Part shown: positions 11,978-18,678 of the stretch, one piece after another
Layout: each line of letters opens with the position of its first letter
How positions within the stretch are numbered: position 1 is the stretch's first letter
DNA from: Streptomyces sp. NRRL B-24484
GTDB taxonomy: Bacteria; Actinomycetota; Actinomycetes; Streptomycetales; Streptomycetaceae
Direction: 5' to 3'
Assembly (NCBI RefSeq): GCF_000717715.1
Contig: NZ_JOAI01000073.1
Coordinates: 1 to 22,240, forward strand
DNA length: 22,240 nucleotides
Made by a program: the position numbers and the translations under genes
Notes under the pieces: model-generated
Seen by the model: only the letters and a program-made list of their open reading frames with translations
Told to the model about the DNA's origin: nothing
Databases searched by the model: none

Positions 11978-12662
11978 ATGCCCGCTCACACCCGCTTTCC
12001 CCCGCACCCGCATTGAGGAGCTGATTGCCCTGCTCGACGCGCCCTGGCATCCCGCCCCCTGTCCGTACGGACAGGACGACGTCCGCCAGTACGTCACCGA
12101 CGGGCGGGGGCGCGGTTTCTGGATGAAGGTGGATCGCCGAGCGCTCGACAGGGAGCCGTCTCGGCCCGACGGCTACTGGATCACGGTGGTCGGCCGCTAC
12201 CCGGACGTCCCCGGCCACTTCACAGACCGGCGGCGGCCGCGAATCGCGTTCAACCTCTCCCGGCCGCTGGACACCCTCGCCAGGGACATCCGGCGCCGCT
12301 TCCTGCCCGAGTTCCTGGCTGCGCACGAGCGTGCGGTGAACGAGCTACACGCCCGGGCCGTGGCCGGCGGCCGCCGCGAGGACCTCGCACTGTCTCTGCT
12401 CGCCCGCTTCCCCAACGGCGGCTGGCACGGCGAGTCCCGGTCAGGCCACCACGAGACCTATGTCGACCTGGAGCCGTCCGGCGGCGCGTACGCGCACGTG
12501 GAGATGCACGGCGCGGAGGAGACCGTGTCCGTCCAGCTCCACCGGGTTCGGCCGCAGGACTTGGAAGTGCTGTGGGACCTGTTCGAGGCCAGGGCCCGCG
12601 ATCGGTCGGCGAAGACGGCACCGGACAGTGCAGCCCTGCTCGACAACGGGCTATTTGCTTGA
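11978..12662 (+). CDS. Paralogue family A (copy 2), apparent +1 frameshift near start
   Basis: The ATG at 11978 has an excellent AAGGAG (11967-11972) and the usual leader, but its frame stops after 12 codons (TGA 12014-12016). The long frame, to 12662, has no start codon near the ribosome binding site. Removing one C from the five-C run at 11999-12003 joins the two into a 227-residue protein beginning MPAHTRFPRTRIEELIALLD. The joined protein matches the products at 7824 and 20791 in length class and in the signature ARDIRRRFLPEFLAAHERA (about residues 101-119). The extra C may be a real mutation, a sequencing error, or a slippery site used for regulation. Translation without the N-terminus could begin at the Met at about 12122. 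Its TGA stop is shared with the next extended -10. Confidence 0.65.
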
Positions 12663-12720
12663 TATAGTTTTTCTGTTGCCGGAGCGGTGGGTGGCACCAC
12701 CCCTCCGGCCCCTTCGAACC
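12660..12720 (+). promoter_or_regulatory. Leader element 17: promoter overlapping a stop codon, hairpin, box
   Basis: TGATATAGT (12660-12668) begins with the stop codon of the preceding gene, and GGG lies 12 nt before the hexamer. CCGGAG (12679-12684) pairs with CTCCGG (12703-12708) and GGTGG (12686-12690) with CCACC (12697-12701), with a C-C mismatch between, around GTGGCA. CCCCTTCGAACC is at 12709-12720. It drives the OB-fold gene and dpdA. Confidence 0.7.
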
Positions 12721-12746
12721 GTTCCCGTCCGATCCGAGGAGCCCCG

Positions 12747-13817
12747 ATGCGCCGTGCATCCCGCAAGCGCCCCGTGCCGTCCGTCGAGACCACTCCCGCC
12801 CCGCAGCCGAAGCCGGCTCCCGCGGTGCCTACCGCGTACGCGGTGCTGCGCGCGACCCTGCCCGACGGGATCGGCGGCGCGGAGGAGCTCCAGCTGGCCA
12901 TGCCAGCCGACGAGTTCGGCGCCGCCGCCTGGCAGCTGTGGTCGATCACGCTGTACCTGGCCCGGCTGCGCCGCCACCAGGTCCAGCCGAGCAGCGCGAC
13001 CCTCCGCTCCCACCTGGCGTCCGACGTTGTGCCGTTCCCCACCCCCACCCTCGGCTTCCCCTACGCGGCTCTGCACGACTCGCGCCCCAGCCTGCTGCTC
13101 GATCTGGAACTCGGCGCGCTGGACGACACCGGCTGGCCGACCGCCCGCCTGGTCGTGATCGAGCAGGACACCGCGGAGTATGGCTTCACCCGCACGCACC
13201 GGTTTCGCACCGCCCGAGCCATCACCCGCGCTGCGGCGCGGTGGCTCGCCGACGAGTGCGCCCTGCTGACGGGTGCGGCCCAGCGGGCGGGTGACGAGCA
13301 GCTGCGCGAGCGCGCCAGCCTCGCCGGCCGTCTGGCCGACCAGGCGGAGACCATCCGGGCGCGCGCCCAGCAGGACGCACTGCACGAGAACGCGGAGGCC
13401 GCCCGCGCAGCCGCGCGAGGCGGCTCCGAGGAGGAGCCGCAACTGCCCGCGATGGAGGAGAAGTCCGGGGAGCTGCAGACCGTCACTGGGCGGCTGGTGC
13501 GCACGGACGAGCCGTCCGGCCCCGGCGGGGACGAGCCGACACTGCTCCTGCACGTTGAGCTCGCCGCCCCCGCCGACCGGGTGACCTGGCGCGAGGACCG
13601 CCCGGGGGTGCTGGTGTGCACCGTGCGCGGGGCCGCTGCCGAGCAGGTCCGCGCACTGCCGGCCGGGACGGCCCTGGTCGTGGTCGGCCGCGCTCGCTCG
13701 GTCGTCTACCGCTTCGAAGGGGACGTGCGGCGCCGCATGGAGATCTTCGACGTCGCCAGCATCGGCGTCGACCTCGCCGCGGCCCCGGCCCCCGCCGCGG
13801 CTGCCTCCGCCGCCTGA
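12747..13817 (+). CDS. Protein with C-terminal SSB-like OB-fold domain
   Basis: The 356-residue product starts at ATG 12747 after GAGGAG. The first 30 residues are basic and Pro-rich. Residues 30-180 form an unrecognised alpha/beta domain. Residues 180-240 are a charged, probably coiled-coil segment. Residues 243-343 follow the single-stranded-DNA-binding protein pattern: QTVTGRLVRTDEP, a strand TLLLHVELAAP, VLVCTVRGAAAEQVRALPAGTALVVVGRARSVVYRF (the SSB-like A-E-x-V ... L-x-x-G-x-x-(V/L)-x-V-x-G segment) and RRRMEIFDVASIGVDL. The function is probably ssDNA binding in replication or recombination of the element. It lies directly upstream of dpdA in the same unit. Confidence 0.65.
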   Translation: MRRASRKRPVPSVETTPAPQPKPAPAVPTAYAVLRATLPDGIGGAEELQLAMPADEFGAAAWQLWSITLYLARLRRHQVQPSSATLRSHLASDVVPFPTPTLGFPYAALHDSRPSLLLDLELGALDDTGWPTARLVVIEQDTAEYGFTRTHRFRTARAITRAAARWLADECALLTGAAQRAGDEQLRERASLAGRLADQAETIRARAQQDALHENAEAARAAARGGSEEEPQLPAMEEKSGELQTVTGRLVRTDEPSGPGGDEPTLLLHVELAAPADRVTWREDRPGVLVCTVRGAAAEQVRALPAGTALVVVGRARSVVYRFEGDVRRRMEIFDVASIGVDLAAAPAPAAAASAA

Positions 13818-13835
13818 TTGCAGCCCCGATCCGCA

Positions 13836-13861
13836 CTGGGGCGGCCCGAACGCCGCCCCAG
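13836..13861 (+). terminator. 10-bp hairpin between the OB-fold gene and dpdA
   Basis: CTGGGGCGGC (13836-13845) pairs perfectly with GCCGCCCCAG (13852-13861) around CCGAAC. No TTCGAACC box follows, although a leader would be expected here. It may attenuate transcription into dpdA. Confidence 0.6.
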
Positions 13862-13904
13862 CCCTGCCCCCTGCCCGCACACCTCCACGAGGACAGGCAC
13901 AGCC

Positions 13905-14729
13905 GTGATCCGCCATGACGCATCCACCGCCGGCCGGGAGACCGCCGCGACCTTCTACCTCGGGGCACCGCCCCACTGGGCCGCCACCTCGCACGTTCCG
14001 CTCATGATCTCCGCCAATCCCCTCGCCGGGTACCGCAGCCGAGGCGATCGCTTCCCCAAGGCCCGCTGCGCATGGGCGATGGACAGCGCCGGCTTCTCCC
14101 AGCTCGACGACCACGGCCAATACCTGCTCGGCCCGGACGAGTACGGCGGCTTGGTCTACCGGATCATGGACGATTTCGGCGCACCGCCGGCGTTCGTCTC
14201 GATCCAGGACTGGATGACCGAACCCCAGATCACCGCGCGCACCGGCTTCACCGTGGAGCAGCACCAGGCGTTCACCGTCGACTCGTACCTGTACCTGACC
14301 CGGGAGTTCCCGCACGCGCCGTGGATTCCGATCCTGCAGGGGCAGACCCTGGCCGACTACCTGGCCCACTGCGCGATGTACGAGCGGGCGGGGATCGACC
14401 TCGCGGAGGCCGCACGGGTCGGGGTCGGGTCGGTGTGTCGGCGGCAGGGCATGCGGGACACCGGGCTCATCCTGTCGGCACTGGCCGGCCGCGGCCTGCG
14501 CCTGCACGGGTTCGGCATCAAGACCCAGGGCCTGCGACTGCACGGGCACCACCTGGTCAGCGCCGACAGCTACGCCTGGTCGATCGGCGCACGCCGCCGC
14601 TCGGAGCGGCTGCCGTCGTGCACCCACGAGGCCGCCGACTGCCGCAACTGCCGCGCCTACGCCATGGCCTGGCGCGAGCGTGTCCTGTCCGCCCTGGCGG
14701 CACCGAAGCAGCTGGGACTCTGGCCGTGA
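13905..14729 (+). CDS. dpdA: DpdA-family DNA 7-deazaguanine transglycosylase
   Basis: The 274-residue product starts at GTG 13905. It belongs, by motif, to the phage/plasmid branch of the DpdA family (TGT-like; related to queuine tRNA-ribosyltransferase), which exchanges guanine in DNA for a 7-deazaguanine such as preQ0. Visible motifs: FYLGAPPHW (17-25), AMDSAGFSQL with Asp60 (as in the TGT DSGGFQ box), SIQDWM (99-104), PILQGQTLADY (142-152), VGVGSVCRRQ (172-181), HGFGIKTQGL (201-210), SADSYAWS with Asp221, and a C-terminal zinc-like CTH-x4-CRNC (239-249). The end, PKQLGLWP, resembles a sliding-clamp binding peptide. No preQ0 synthesis or dpdB-K genes lie in the window, so the precursor must come from elsewhere. 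Confidence 0.85.
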   Translation: MIRHDASTAGRETAATFYLGAPPHWAATSHVPLMISANPLAGYRSRGDRFPKARCAWAMDSAGFSQLDDHGQYLLGPDEYGGLVYRIMDDFGAPPAFVSIQDWMTEPQITARTGFTVEQHQAFTVDSYLYLTREFPHAPWIPILQGQTLADYLAHCAMYERAGIDLAEAARVGVGSVCRRQGMRDTGLILSALAGRGLRLHGFGIKTQGLRLHGHHLVSADSYAWSIGARRRSERLPSCTHEAADCRNCRAYAMAWRERVLSALAAPKQLGLWP

Positions 14730-14752
14730 AACGCCACCACGGGGGCTCGAAA

Positions 14753-14768
14753 CCCGACACCCGTCGGG
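14753..14768 (+). terminator. Small hairpin after dpdA
   Basis: CCCGAC (14753-14758) pairs with GTCGGG (14763-14768) around ACCC, followed by CATTAAG. It ends in the GGG that sits 12 nt before the next -10, so it may also be part of that promoter. Confidence 0.4.
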
Positions 14769-14777
14769 CATTAAGTG

Positions 14778-14832
14778 TGGTACAGTTTTCTTGTCGGAAG
14801 GGGTTGGCGCCCCGACCGGCGCCCTTCGAACC
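14778..14832 (+). promoter_or_regulatory. Leader element 18: promoter, hairpin, box
   Basis: The extended -10 is TGGTACAGT (14778-14786). GTCGG (14793-14797) pairs with CCGGC (14816-14820) and GGGG (14800-14803) with CCCC (14810-14813), around TTGGCG. CCCTTCGAACC is at 14822-14832. It drives the genes from 14860 onward, ending with the PAPS-reductase-like gene. Confidence 0.65.
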
Positions 14833-14859
14833 ATTCCCAAGATCCAAGGAGACCTGGCC

Positions 14860-15234
14860 ATGTCGACCACCACCTTCGAGACCGCGGCCGCCTTCGTCGC
14901 CGAGGCCGACTCCGTCGACCAGCTGCGCACGCTCCGAGCGCTGTGCGAGGAACGGATCGCCCGCCTCAGCCCGCGTCCCGAGTCGACCGCCACGATGGTC
15001 CGCATCCCCTCTGTGGGCGAGCGCGTCCGTCTGCAGAAGATCCGCCCGCAGTACCTCATCGGCCTGACGGGGATCATCACGGACGCCCGGCGCACCCGGG
15101 TCGACGTGGCGCTCGACGCCGAGTCGACGGCCCGCCTGGCGGCCACCCGGCAGACCCGGTTCGCGGTCCCGCCGGGCGCGACGACCTTCCTGATCGAGGG
15201 CGCACACGTCGCCAGCATCGCCCCGCAGGACTGA
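14860..15234 (+). CDS. Small protein with possible KOW/SH3-like C-terminal domain
   Basis: The 124-residue product starts at ATG 14860, 8 nt after AAGGAG (14847-14852). An N-terminal amphipathic helix pair (FETAAAFVAEADSVDQLRTLRALCEERIARL) is followed by GERVRLQKIRPQYLIGLTGIITDARRTRVDVALD and a final strand TTFLIEGAHVASI. The segment V-x-L ... R-P-x-Y-L-x-G-L-x-G-I-(I/V) resembles a KOW-type small barrel, which binds RNA or ribosomal proteins. This is an inference from pattern. It is first in the unit containing the PAPS-reductase-like gene at 16994. Confidence 0.65.
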   Translation: MSTTTFETAAAFVAEADSVDQLRTLRALCEERIARLSPRPESTATMVRIPSVGERVRLQKIRPQYLIGLTGIITDARRTRVDVALDAESTARLAATRQTRFAVPPGATTFLIEGAHVASIAPQD

Positions 15235-15244
15235 CGCCGCGTCA

Positions 15245-15291
15245 CGCCGGGGCAGCGGATGGCACCGCCGCCCCGGCGCCCCCTTCGAACC
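15245..15291 (+). promoter_or_regulatory. Leader element 19 (promoterless): ATGGCA hairpin and box
   Basis: CGCCGGGGC (15245-15253) pairs with GCCCCGGCG (15270-15278) and GCGG (15255-15258) with CCGC (15265-15268), with an A-C mismatch between, around ATGGCA. CCCTTCGAACC is at 15281-15291. It starts 11 nt after the stop codon at 15234 and precedes the gene at 15306. Confidence 0.65.
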
Positions 15292-15305
15292 CACCGGGAG
15301 TTCTC

Positions 15306-15710
15306 ATGGACCTGTACTACGACCTTTCCGCGGCGCTGCGCCTTGCCGAGCACGCCGCTGCCGCCCACGAACACCGGGCCTACGGCATGTCCGCCGAAGC
15401 GGTTCCGGCCCTGGTCTGGGGCAAGAGCAGCGGGGCGTTCCTCAACTCCAGCGGCCTGCCGATCATGTCGGGCATCTACGCCGACGGGCTGGAGGGCCCC
15501 GAGGCCGACGCCCTGCTGCGCCGGACCGAGGTCGGCGGCGACGACTTCGCCCAGCCCATCCCGCTCCAGGACCCCATCACCGACGAGCACGGCACCACGA
15601 TGTCGACGCTGGAGTGGCTGCGCCGCGGCCAGCAGTCCGGCATGGCCTGGCTGGTGATCGAGGTGGACCGCACCACCTACTCCCTCGCCCTGGAAGGCCC
15701 GAGGCTCTAG
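15306..15710 (+). CDS. Hypothetical protein
   Basis: The 134-residue product starts at ATG 15306, 5 nt after GGGAG (15296-15300). It has an N-terminal helix (YYDLSAALRLAEHAAAAHEHRAY), then a mixed region with short hydrophobic segments (AVPALVWGKSSGAFL, LPIMSGIYADGLEG) and a C-terminal strand pair (GMAWLVIEVDRTTYSLALEG). No catalytic motif or signal peptide is seen and no family is recognised. It is followed by two hairpins and a gap of about 180 nt. Confidence 0.7.
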   Translation: MDLYYDLSAALRLAEHAAAAHEHRAYGMSAEAVPALVWGKSSGAFLNSSGLPIMSGIYADGLEGPEADALLRRTEVGGDDFAQPIPLQDPITDEHGTTMSTLEWLRRGQQSGMAWLVIEVDRTTYSLALEGPRL

Positions 15711-15735
15711 CCCCTGCCGGGCCCGGCTGCGGTCA

Positions 15736-15802
15736 ACTGCCCCCGCCTGCCGGGCGGGGGCAGTCTCCGCGGCCCTGCCCGAAGGCCGTCGGGCTGACGG
15801 CC
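15736..15802 (+). terminator. Two hairpins after the gene at 15306
   Basis: ACTGCCCCCGCC (15736-15747) pairs perfectly with GGCGGGGGCAGT (15753-15764) around TGCCG. A second, smaller stem, GGCCGTC with GACGGCC, is at 15784-15802. No TTCGAACC box is seen between these and the gene at 15895. Confidence 0.65.
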
Positions 15803-15894
15803 CGGCGCCGGCGACAGGGCCGCGCAGCACCGGTCCGCTTCGGATCAATCACCGGCCGCGACGCACTGCGGCCCCACAGCAGAGGACAAGAACC

Positions 15895-16395
15895 ATGAAC
15901 ACCACCCCACCACACGGCCCGGCATCGCCGATCGAGGCCCTCGCCGACGCCGTGCGCGCCCACGTGACGGCCGCGGCCGACTACCTGCGCGCAGAGACCG
16001 GGCTCGCGCTGCCCGCCGCACCGGACCAGGAGGAGCAGCTCTCCGCCGTCTCCCTGACCGTGGAGACGGCAGACGGCACGGGGACCATCCGAATCGACGT
16101 GGACGACCGCATCCAGTGCTGCACGCTGCGTCTGGACGGCGTCCCGCTGCGCCGCGCCGCCGAGGTCTACCGGGCGGTGTGGGGCGAGGAGCACGGCCAC
16201 TTCGACGGTGCTGCGACGCTCGACGGCGCCCAGGTCGGCGCCGAGTTCGAGTTCGAGGACAACAACGACGACGTCCACCGCCGCACCTGCCGAGCGCTGC
16301 GGGTCGTGGTCCTCGACGGCGGCCTGGCACAGCTCGACCTGCCGGACATCAACCTGCGCGACGCGGTGGCCGCCCTGCGCTGCCTGACGGCCTGA
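15895..16395 (+). CDS. Hypothetical acidic protein
   Basis: The 166-residue product starts at ATG 15895, with only a weak GAGGA upstream and no standard leader, unlike its neighbours. It has an N-terminal helical stretch (IEALADAVRAHVTAAADYLRAETG), then a beta-rich acidic core (LTVETADGTGTIRIDVDDRIQCCTLRLDGV, and EFEFEDNNDD) and a final strand-helix pair (LRVVVLDGGLAQLDLPDINLRDAVAALRCL). No family recognised. Confidence 0.7.
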   Translation: MNTTPPHGPASPIEALADAVRAHVTAAADYLRAETGLALPAAPDQEEQLSAVSLTVETADGTGTIRIDVDDRIQCCTLRLDGVPLRRAAEVYRAVWGEEHGHFDGAATLDGAQVGAEFEFEDNNDDVHRRTCRALRVVVLDGGLAQLDLPDINLRDAVAALRCLTA

Positions 16396-16425
16396 TCCCC
16401 TCCGGTCGACATCCCCGCCACTCCT

Positions 16426-16469
16426 GCCGGGGCGGCGGACGGCTCCCCCGCCCCGGCCCCCTTCGAACC
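16426..16469 (+). promoter_or_regulatory. Leader element 20 (promoterless): ACGGCT hairpin and box
   Basis: GCCGGGGCGG (16426-16435) pairs perfectly with CCGCCCCGGC (16448-16457), and an inner GG/CC follows a C-C mismatch, around ACGGCT. The loop differs from ATGGCT by one base. CCCTTCGAACC is at 16459-16469. It precedes the GTG-start gene at 16491. Confidence 0.65.
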
Positions 16470-16490
16470 CGATTCCAGGAAGGCACTTCT

Positions 16491-16997
16491 GTGTCCGACA
16501 CCCAGCTCGCCGCCCACTTGGCCGCCTGCCAGCAGCGCTTCAACCACGACCCGGGCGACCGCAACCGCGCCGCCCTCGCCGACGCGTTCGTCCAGAACGC
16601 CGCCCACGAGATCCGCGCCCTATGGCCGGCCGCCCACCAGGTGGTCGTCCGGCTCGGCCGACCCGGCAGGTACGGGCCCCACCCGACCTTCGACGAGCTG
16701 CGCTCCCCGTCGACGTCCCTGGTCGCCCGCGGGCACCTGCCCTTCTTGTGGCCCGACGACGCCGAGCTCTTCGCCTTGGCCCTCCATTCCGTCTATGCAG
16801 CGATCGAGCTCACCGGCCGAACCGGCGCCGCCGGCTCCTGGCAGACCCGGTTCGCCTCCGCCGCCGCCGCGGCCGACGAGCCGCTCTTTCGCGACCTGCC
16901 CTGGCGGATCACCACCGCCGGCCCCGGGGCGGACTGCCTGGCCGTCATCCTCCCCCCGCGCCGTTCGGCCGCACCGACCACCGGAGGCGGGGCATGA
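16491..16997 (+). CDS. Hypothetical protein coupled to a PAPS-reductase-like gene
   Basis: The 168-residue product starts at GTG 16491 after CAGGAAGG. It is helical and mixed: TQLAAHLAACQQRFNHDPGDRNRAALADAFVQNAAHEI, then LWPAAHQVVVRLGRPGRYGPHPTFDELRSP, a segment around LPFLWPDDAELFALALHSVYAAIEL, and a Pro-rich tail. Its stop overlaps the start of the next gene (ATGA at 16994-16997), so the two are probably translationally coupled and may act together. No catalytic motif or family recognised. Confidence 0.75.
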   Translation: MSDTQLAAHLAACQQRFNHDPGDRNRAALADAFVQNAAHEIRALWPAAHQVVVRLGRPGRYGPHPTFDELRSPSTSLVARGHLPFLWPDDAELFALALHSVYAAIELTGRTGAAGSWQTRFASAAAAADEPLFRDLPWRITTAGPGADCLAVILPPRRSAAPTTGGGA

Positions 16998-17857
16998 CGG
17001 GCAACCCGACTTCTCCGCCAGCCTGCGCCAGCGCCTGCGGACGGCAACTCTCGCTCTTCGAGGCCGACCCGACGACCGCAGTGCCGGAATTCGACTGGGA
17101 CCGCCACGACGTCGTGATCGTGGGCAGCTCGGCCGGCAAGGACAGCGCCGCGATGCTCCACACCGTCTGCCAGCAGGCCGACCAGGCAGGCGCCCTGCAC
17201 AAGGTGCGGGTCCTGCACTGCGACCTCGGGGCAACGCCCAACGGGCACGACATCGAGTGGCCCATGGTCGCCGAGCTGGCACGCCGCCAGGCCGCCTTGT
17301 ACAGCGTGCCGTTCGCGGTGCGCCGCGCCGCCCGGTGGGCGTCGCTGTGGGACCGGATCATGGCCCACGGCAACTGGCCCGGATTCTTCGCGAGGTTCTG
17401 CACGGCCGATACCAAGACGGTCGTCGGTCGGGACTACGTGGACGAGACCGGCAAGGAGCTCAGCCTCGGCCGGCCCGTGCGCGCCGGCTACGCGCTGGGC
17501 ATGCGGGCCGAGGAATCCACCGGCAGGGCCAAGATCCGGACCATCGAAACCCACCGGATGACCGGGAAGGGCACCCTCCGGGAGGTCACCACCTGGCTGC
17601 CCATCCACGGCTGGACCACCGACGACGTGTGGCGGCTCCACCGAGAGCACGGCATCCCCCACCACGAGGCGTACGACCAGGGGATGCGACGGCTCAGCTG
17701 CAGGTTCTGCCCGCTGGCCGGCAACGAGGACGTCATCCGCTCGGTCCAGCTCAACCCGGCCCTGGCCCGCGAGTACGCCGCCGCCGAAGAACACCTGGGC
17801 CACCCCTTCAAGAAGAACCTCTCCATGCGCCGGGCTATTCAACTCGCCGGCATCTGA
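16994..17857 (+). CDS. PAPS reductase-like (adenine nucleotide alpha-hydrolase) protein
   Basis: The 287-residue product starts at the ATG overlapping the upstream stop. It has the PP-loop GSSAGKDS (44-51) of ATP pyrophosphatases and the PAPS-reductase layout: LHCDLG (74-79), ARFCTADTK (133-141), GYALGMRAEES (165-175), VTTWLPIHGWTTDDVW (198-213) and SCRFCPLA with Cys236 and Cys239. Related enzymes include CysH and the phosphorothioation protein DndC; in mobile elements such proteins are thought to serve DNA modification, but no substrate is known for this branch. Cys136, Cys236 and Cys239 with one more Cys could hold an Fe-S cluster. QLSLF (18-22) matches the sliding-clamp binding consensus. 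Confidence 0.8.
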   Translation: MTGNPTSPPACASACGRQLSLFEADPTTAVPEFDWDRHDVVIVGSSAGKDSAAMLHTVCQQADQAGALHKVRVLHCDLGATPNGHDIEWPMVAELARRQAALYSVPFAVRRAARWASLWDRIMAHGNWPGFFARFCTADTKTVVGRDYVDETGKELSLGRPVRAGYALGMRAEESTGRAKIRTIETHRMTGKGTLREVTTWLPIHGWTTDDVWRLHREHGIPHHEAYDQGMRRLSCRFCPLAGNEDVIRSVQLNPALAREYAAAEEHLGHPFKKNLSMRRAIQLAGI

Positions 17858-17921
17858 CCGCCGCGGCGCCCCTACCTCCCGCCGGCTCGACAACGACACC
17901 GCCGGGTGACACACGGAACAA

Positions 17922-17949
17922 GCGCTCTGCCCAGCACAGGGCAGAGCGC
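17922..17949 (+). terminator. 11-bp hairpin after the PAPS-reductase-like gene
   Basis: GCGCTCTGCCC (17922-17932) pairs perfectly with GGGCAGAGCGC (17939-17949) around AGCACA, about 65 nt after the stop codon. Confidence 0.7.
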
Positions 17950-17967
17950 CCACCGAAGGTCGGACAC

Positions 17968-17986
17968 AGTGCCGTTGAACGGCACT
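17968..17986. repeat. Short perfect inverted repeat upstream of the membrane-protein gene
   Basis: AGTGCCGT (17968-17975) and ACGGCACT (17979-17986) are separated by TGA. It could be a protein-binding operator or a small RNA hairpin. No leader box or -10 is seen here, so the promoter of the gene at 18032 is unclear. Confidence 0.4.
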
Positions 17987-18031
17987 CCCCACATCGCCCA
18001 CCGCCCACTGTCTCGAAAGGACGGACCCACC

Positions 18032-18499
18032 ATGACCGGCACCGCCAGGGCCGCACGCTTCGCCGCCGCCTACGCCCTGCTCCGCGCCTCCGCCACCATC
18101 GCCGACCACTGGCTGCAGACCACCCACCAGGCGGCGTGCAAGGGGTGGCACGACGGCGACGTCGACGCCACCGGCGCCGCACGCACGTCCGCGGAGGGGC
18201 GCCGGGCCTGCGCCGCGCATGTCGCCACCTACACCGCCGCCCAGGGTGCCGCCCTGCTGCTCGGCTCCCGGGTACTCGGCCTGCGCCTGCGCCCCCAGGC
18301 GGTCGTCTGCGCTCTCGCCCTGTCCGGCGCGACGCACTACGTCGCCGACCGGCGGCGCCCGCTGAAGAAGCTCGCCGACCGGGTCGGAAAGGCCCCGTTC
18401 TACTCGCTCACCTCGAACGGCATGAACGGCGCCTACCAGCTCGACCAGGCATTCCACCACGCCATGGAAACCGCGGCCGCAGTCATCGCGGCCCGCTGA
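18032..18499 (+). CDS. DUF3307-like membrane protein (tentative)
   Basis: The 155-residue product starts at ATG 18032 after AAAGGACGG. It shows two hydrophobic stretches able to cross the membrane (around AAYALLRASATIADHWL and TAAQGAALLLGSRVLGL, then AVVCALALSGATHYVAD). The spacing of IADHWLQTTHQAACKG, then HVATYTAAQGA, then THYVADRRRPLKKLA resembles DUF3307 membrane proteins (H-x-x-x-D-x-x-L-Q-T, later H-x-x-x-Y, later H-x-x-x-D). This is a pattern match from memory. It is the only likely membrane protein in the window. Confidence 0.5.
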   Translation: MTGTARAARFAAAYALLRASATIADHWLQTTHQAACKGWHDGDVDATGAARTSAEGRRACAAHVATYTAAQGAALLLGSRVLGLRLRPQAVVCALALSGATHYVADRRRPLKKLADRVGKAPFYSLTSNGMNGAYQLDQAFHHAMETAAAVIAAR

Positions 18500-18601
18500 C
18501 CATCCGCGGTCGGGCGGCCGACGACAGCAACGCCGCGGCCGCCCGGCCGGACCCGCTGCTCCCCGAAGAGCAGAAACGGGTAGACACTCGGTAATCAGAT
18601 G

Positions 18602-18658
18602 AGATATAGTTTTCTTGTTGGCAGGGCGGGTGGCACCGCCTCGACATCCCTTCGAGCC
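18602..18658 (+). promoter_or_regulatory. Leader element 21: promoter, hairpin, TTCGAGCC box
   Basis: The -10 TATAGT is at 18605-18610; the T of the extended TGn is missing (AGA). TGTTG (18616-18620) pairs with CGACA (18642-18646) and GGCGG (18625-18629) with CCGCC (18636-18640), around GTGGCA. CCCTTCGAGCC is at 18648-18658. It drives the cytosine methyltransferase and probably the three genes that follow. Confidence 0.65.
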
Positions 18659-18678
18659 TCTGACGAGGAGACACATCC

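Noticed and set aside
12651..15848. A 1065-codon open frame on the minus strand.
   Set aside because: It is antisense to several genes with clear starts and motifs (including dpdA). Long antisense frames are expected at this G+C content.
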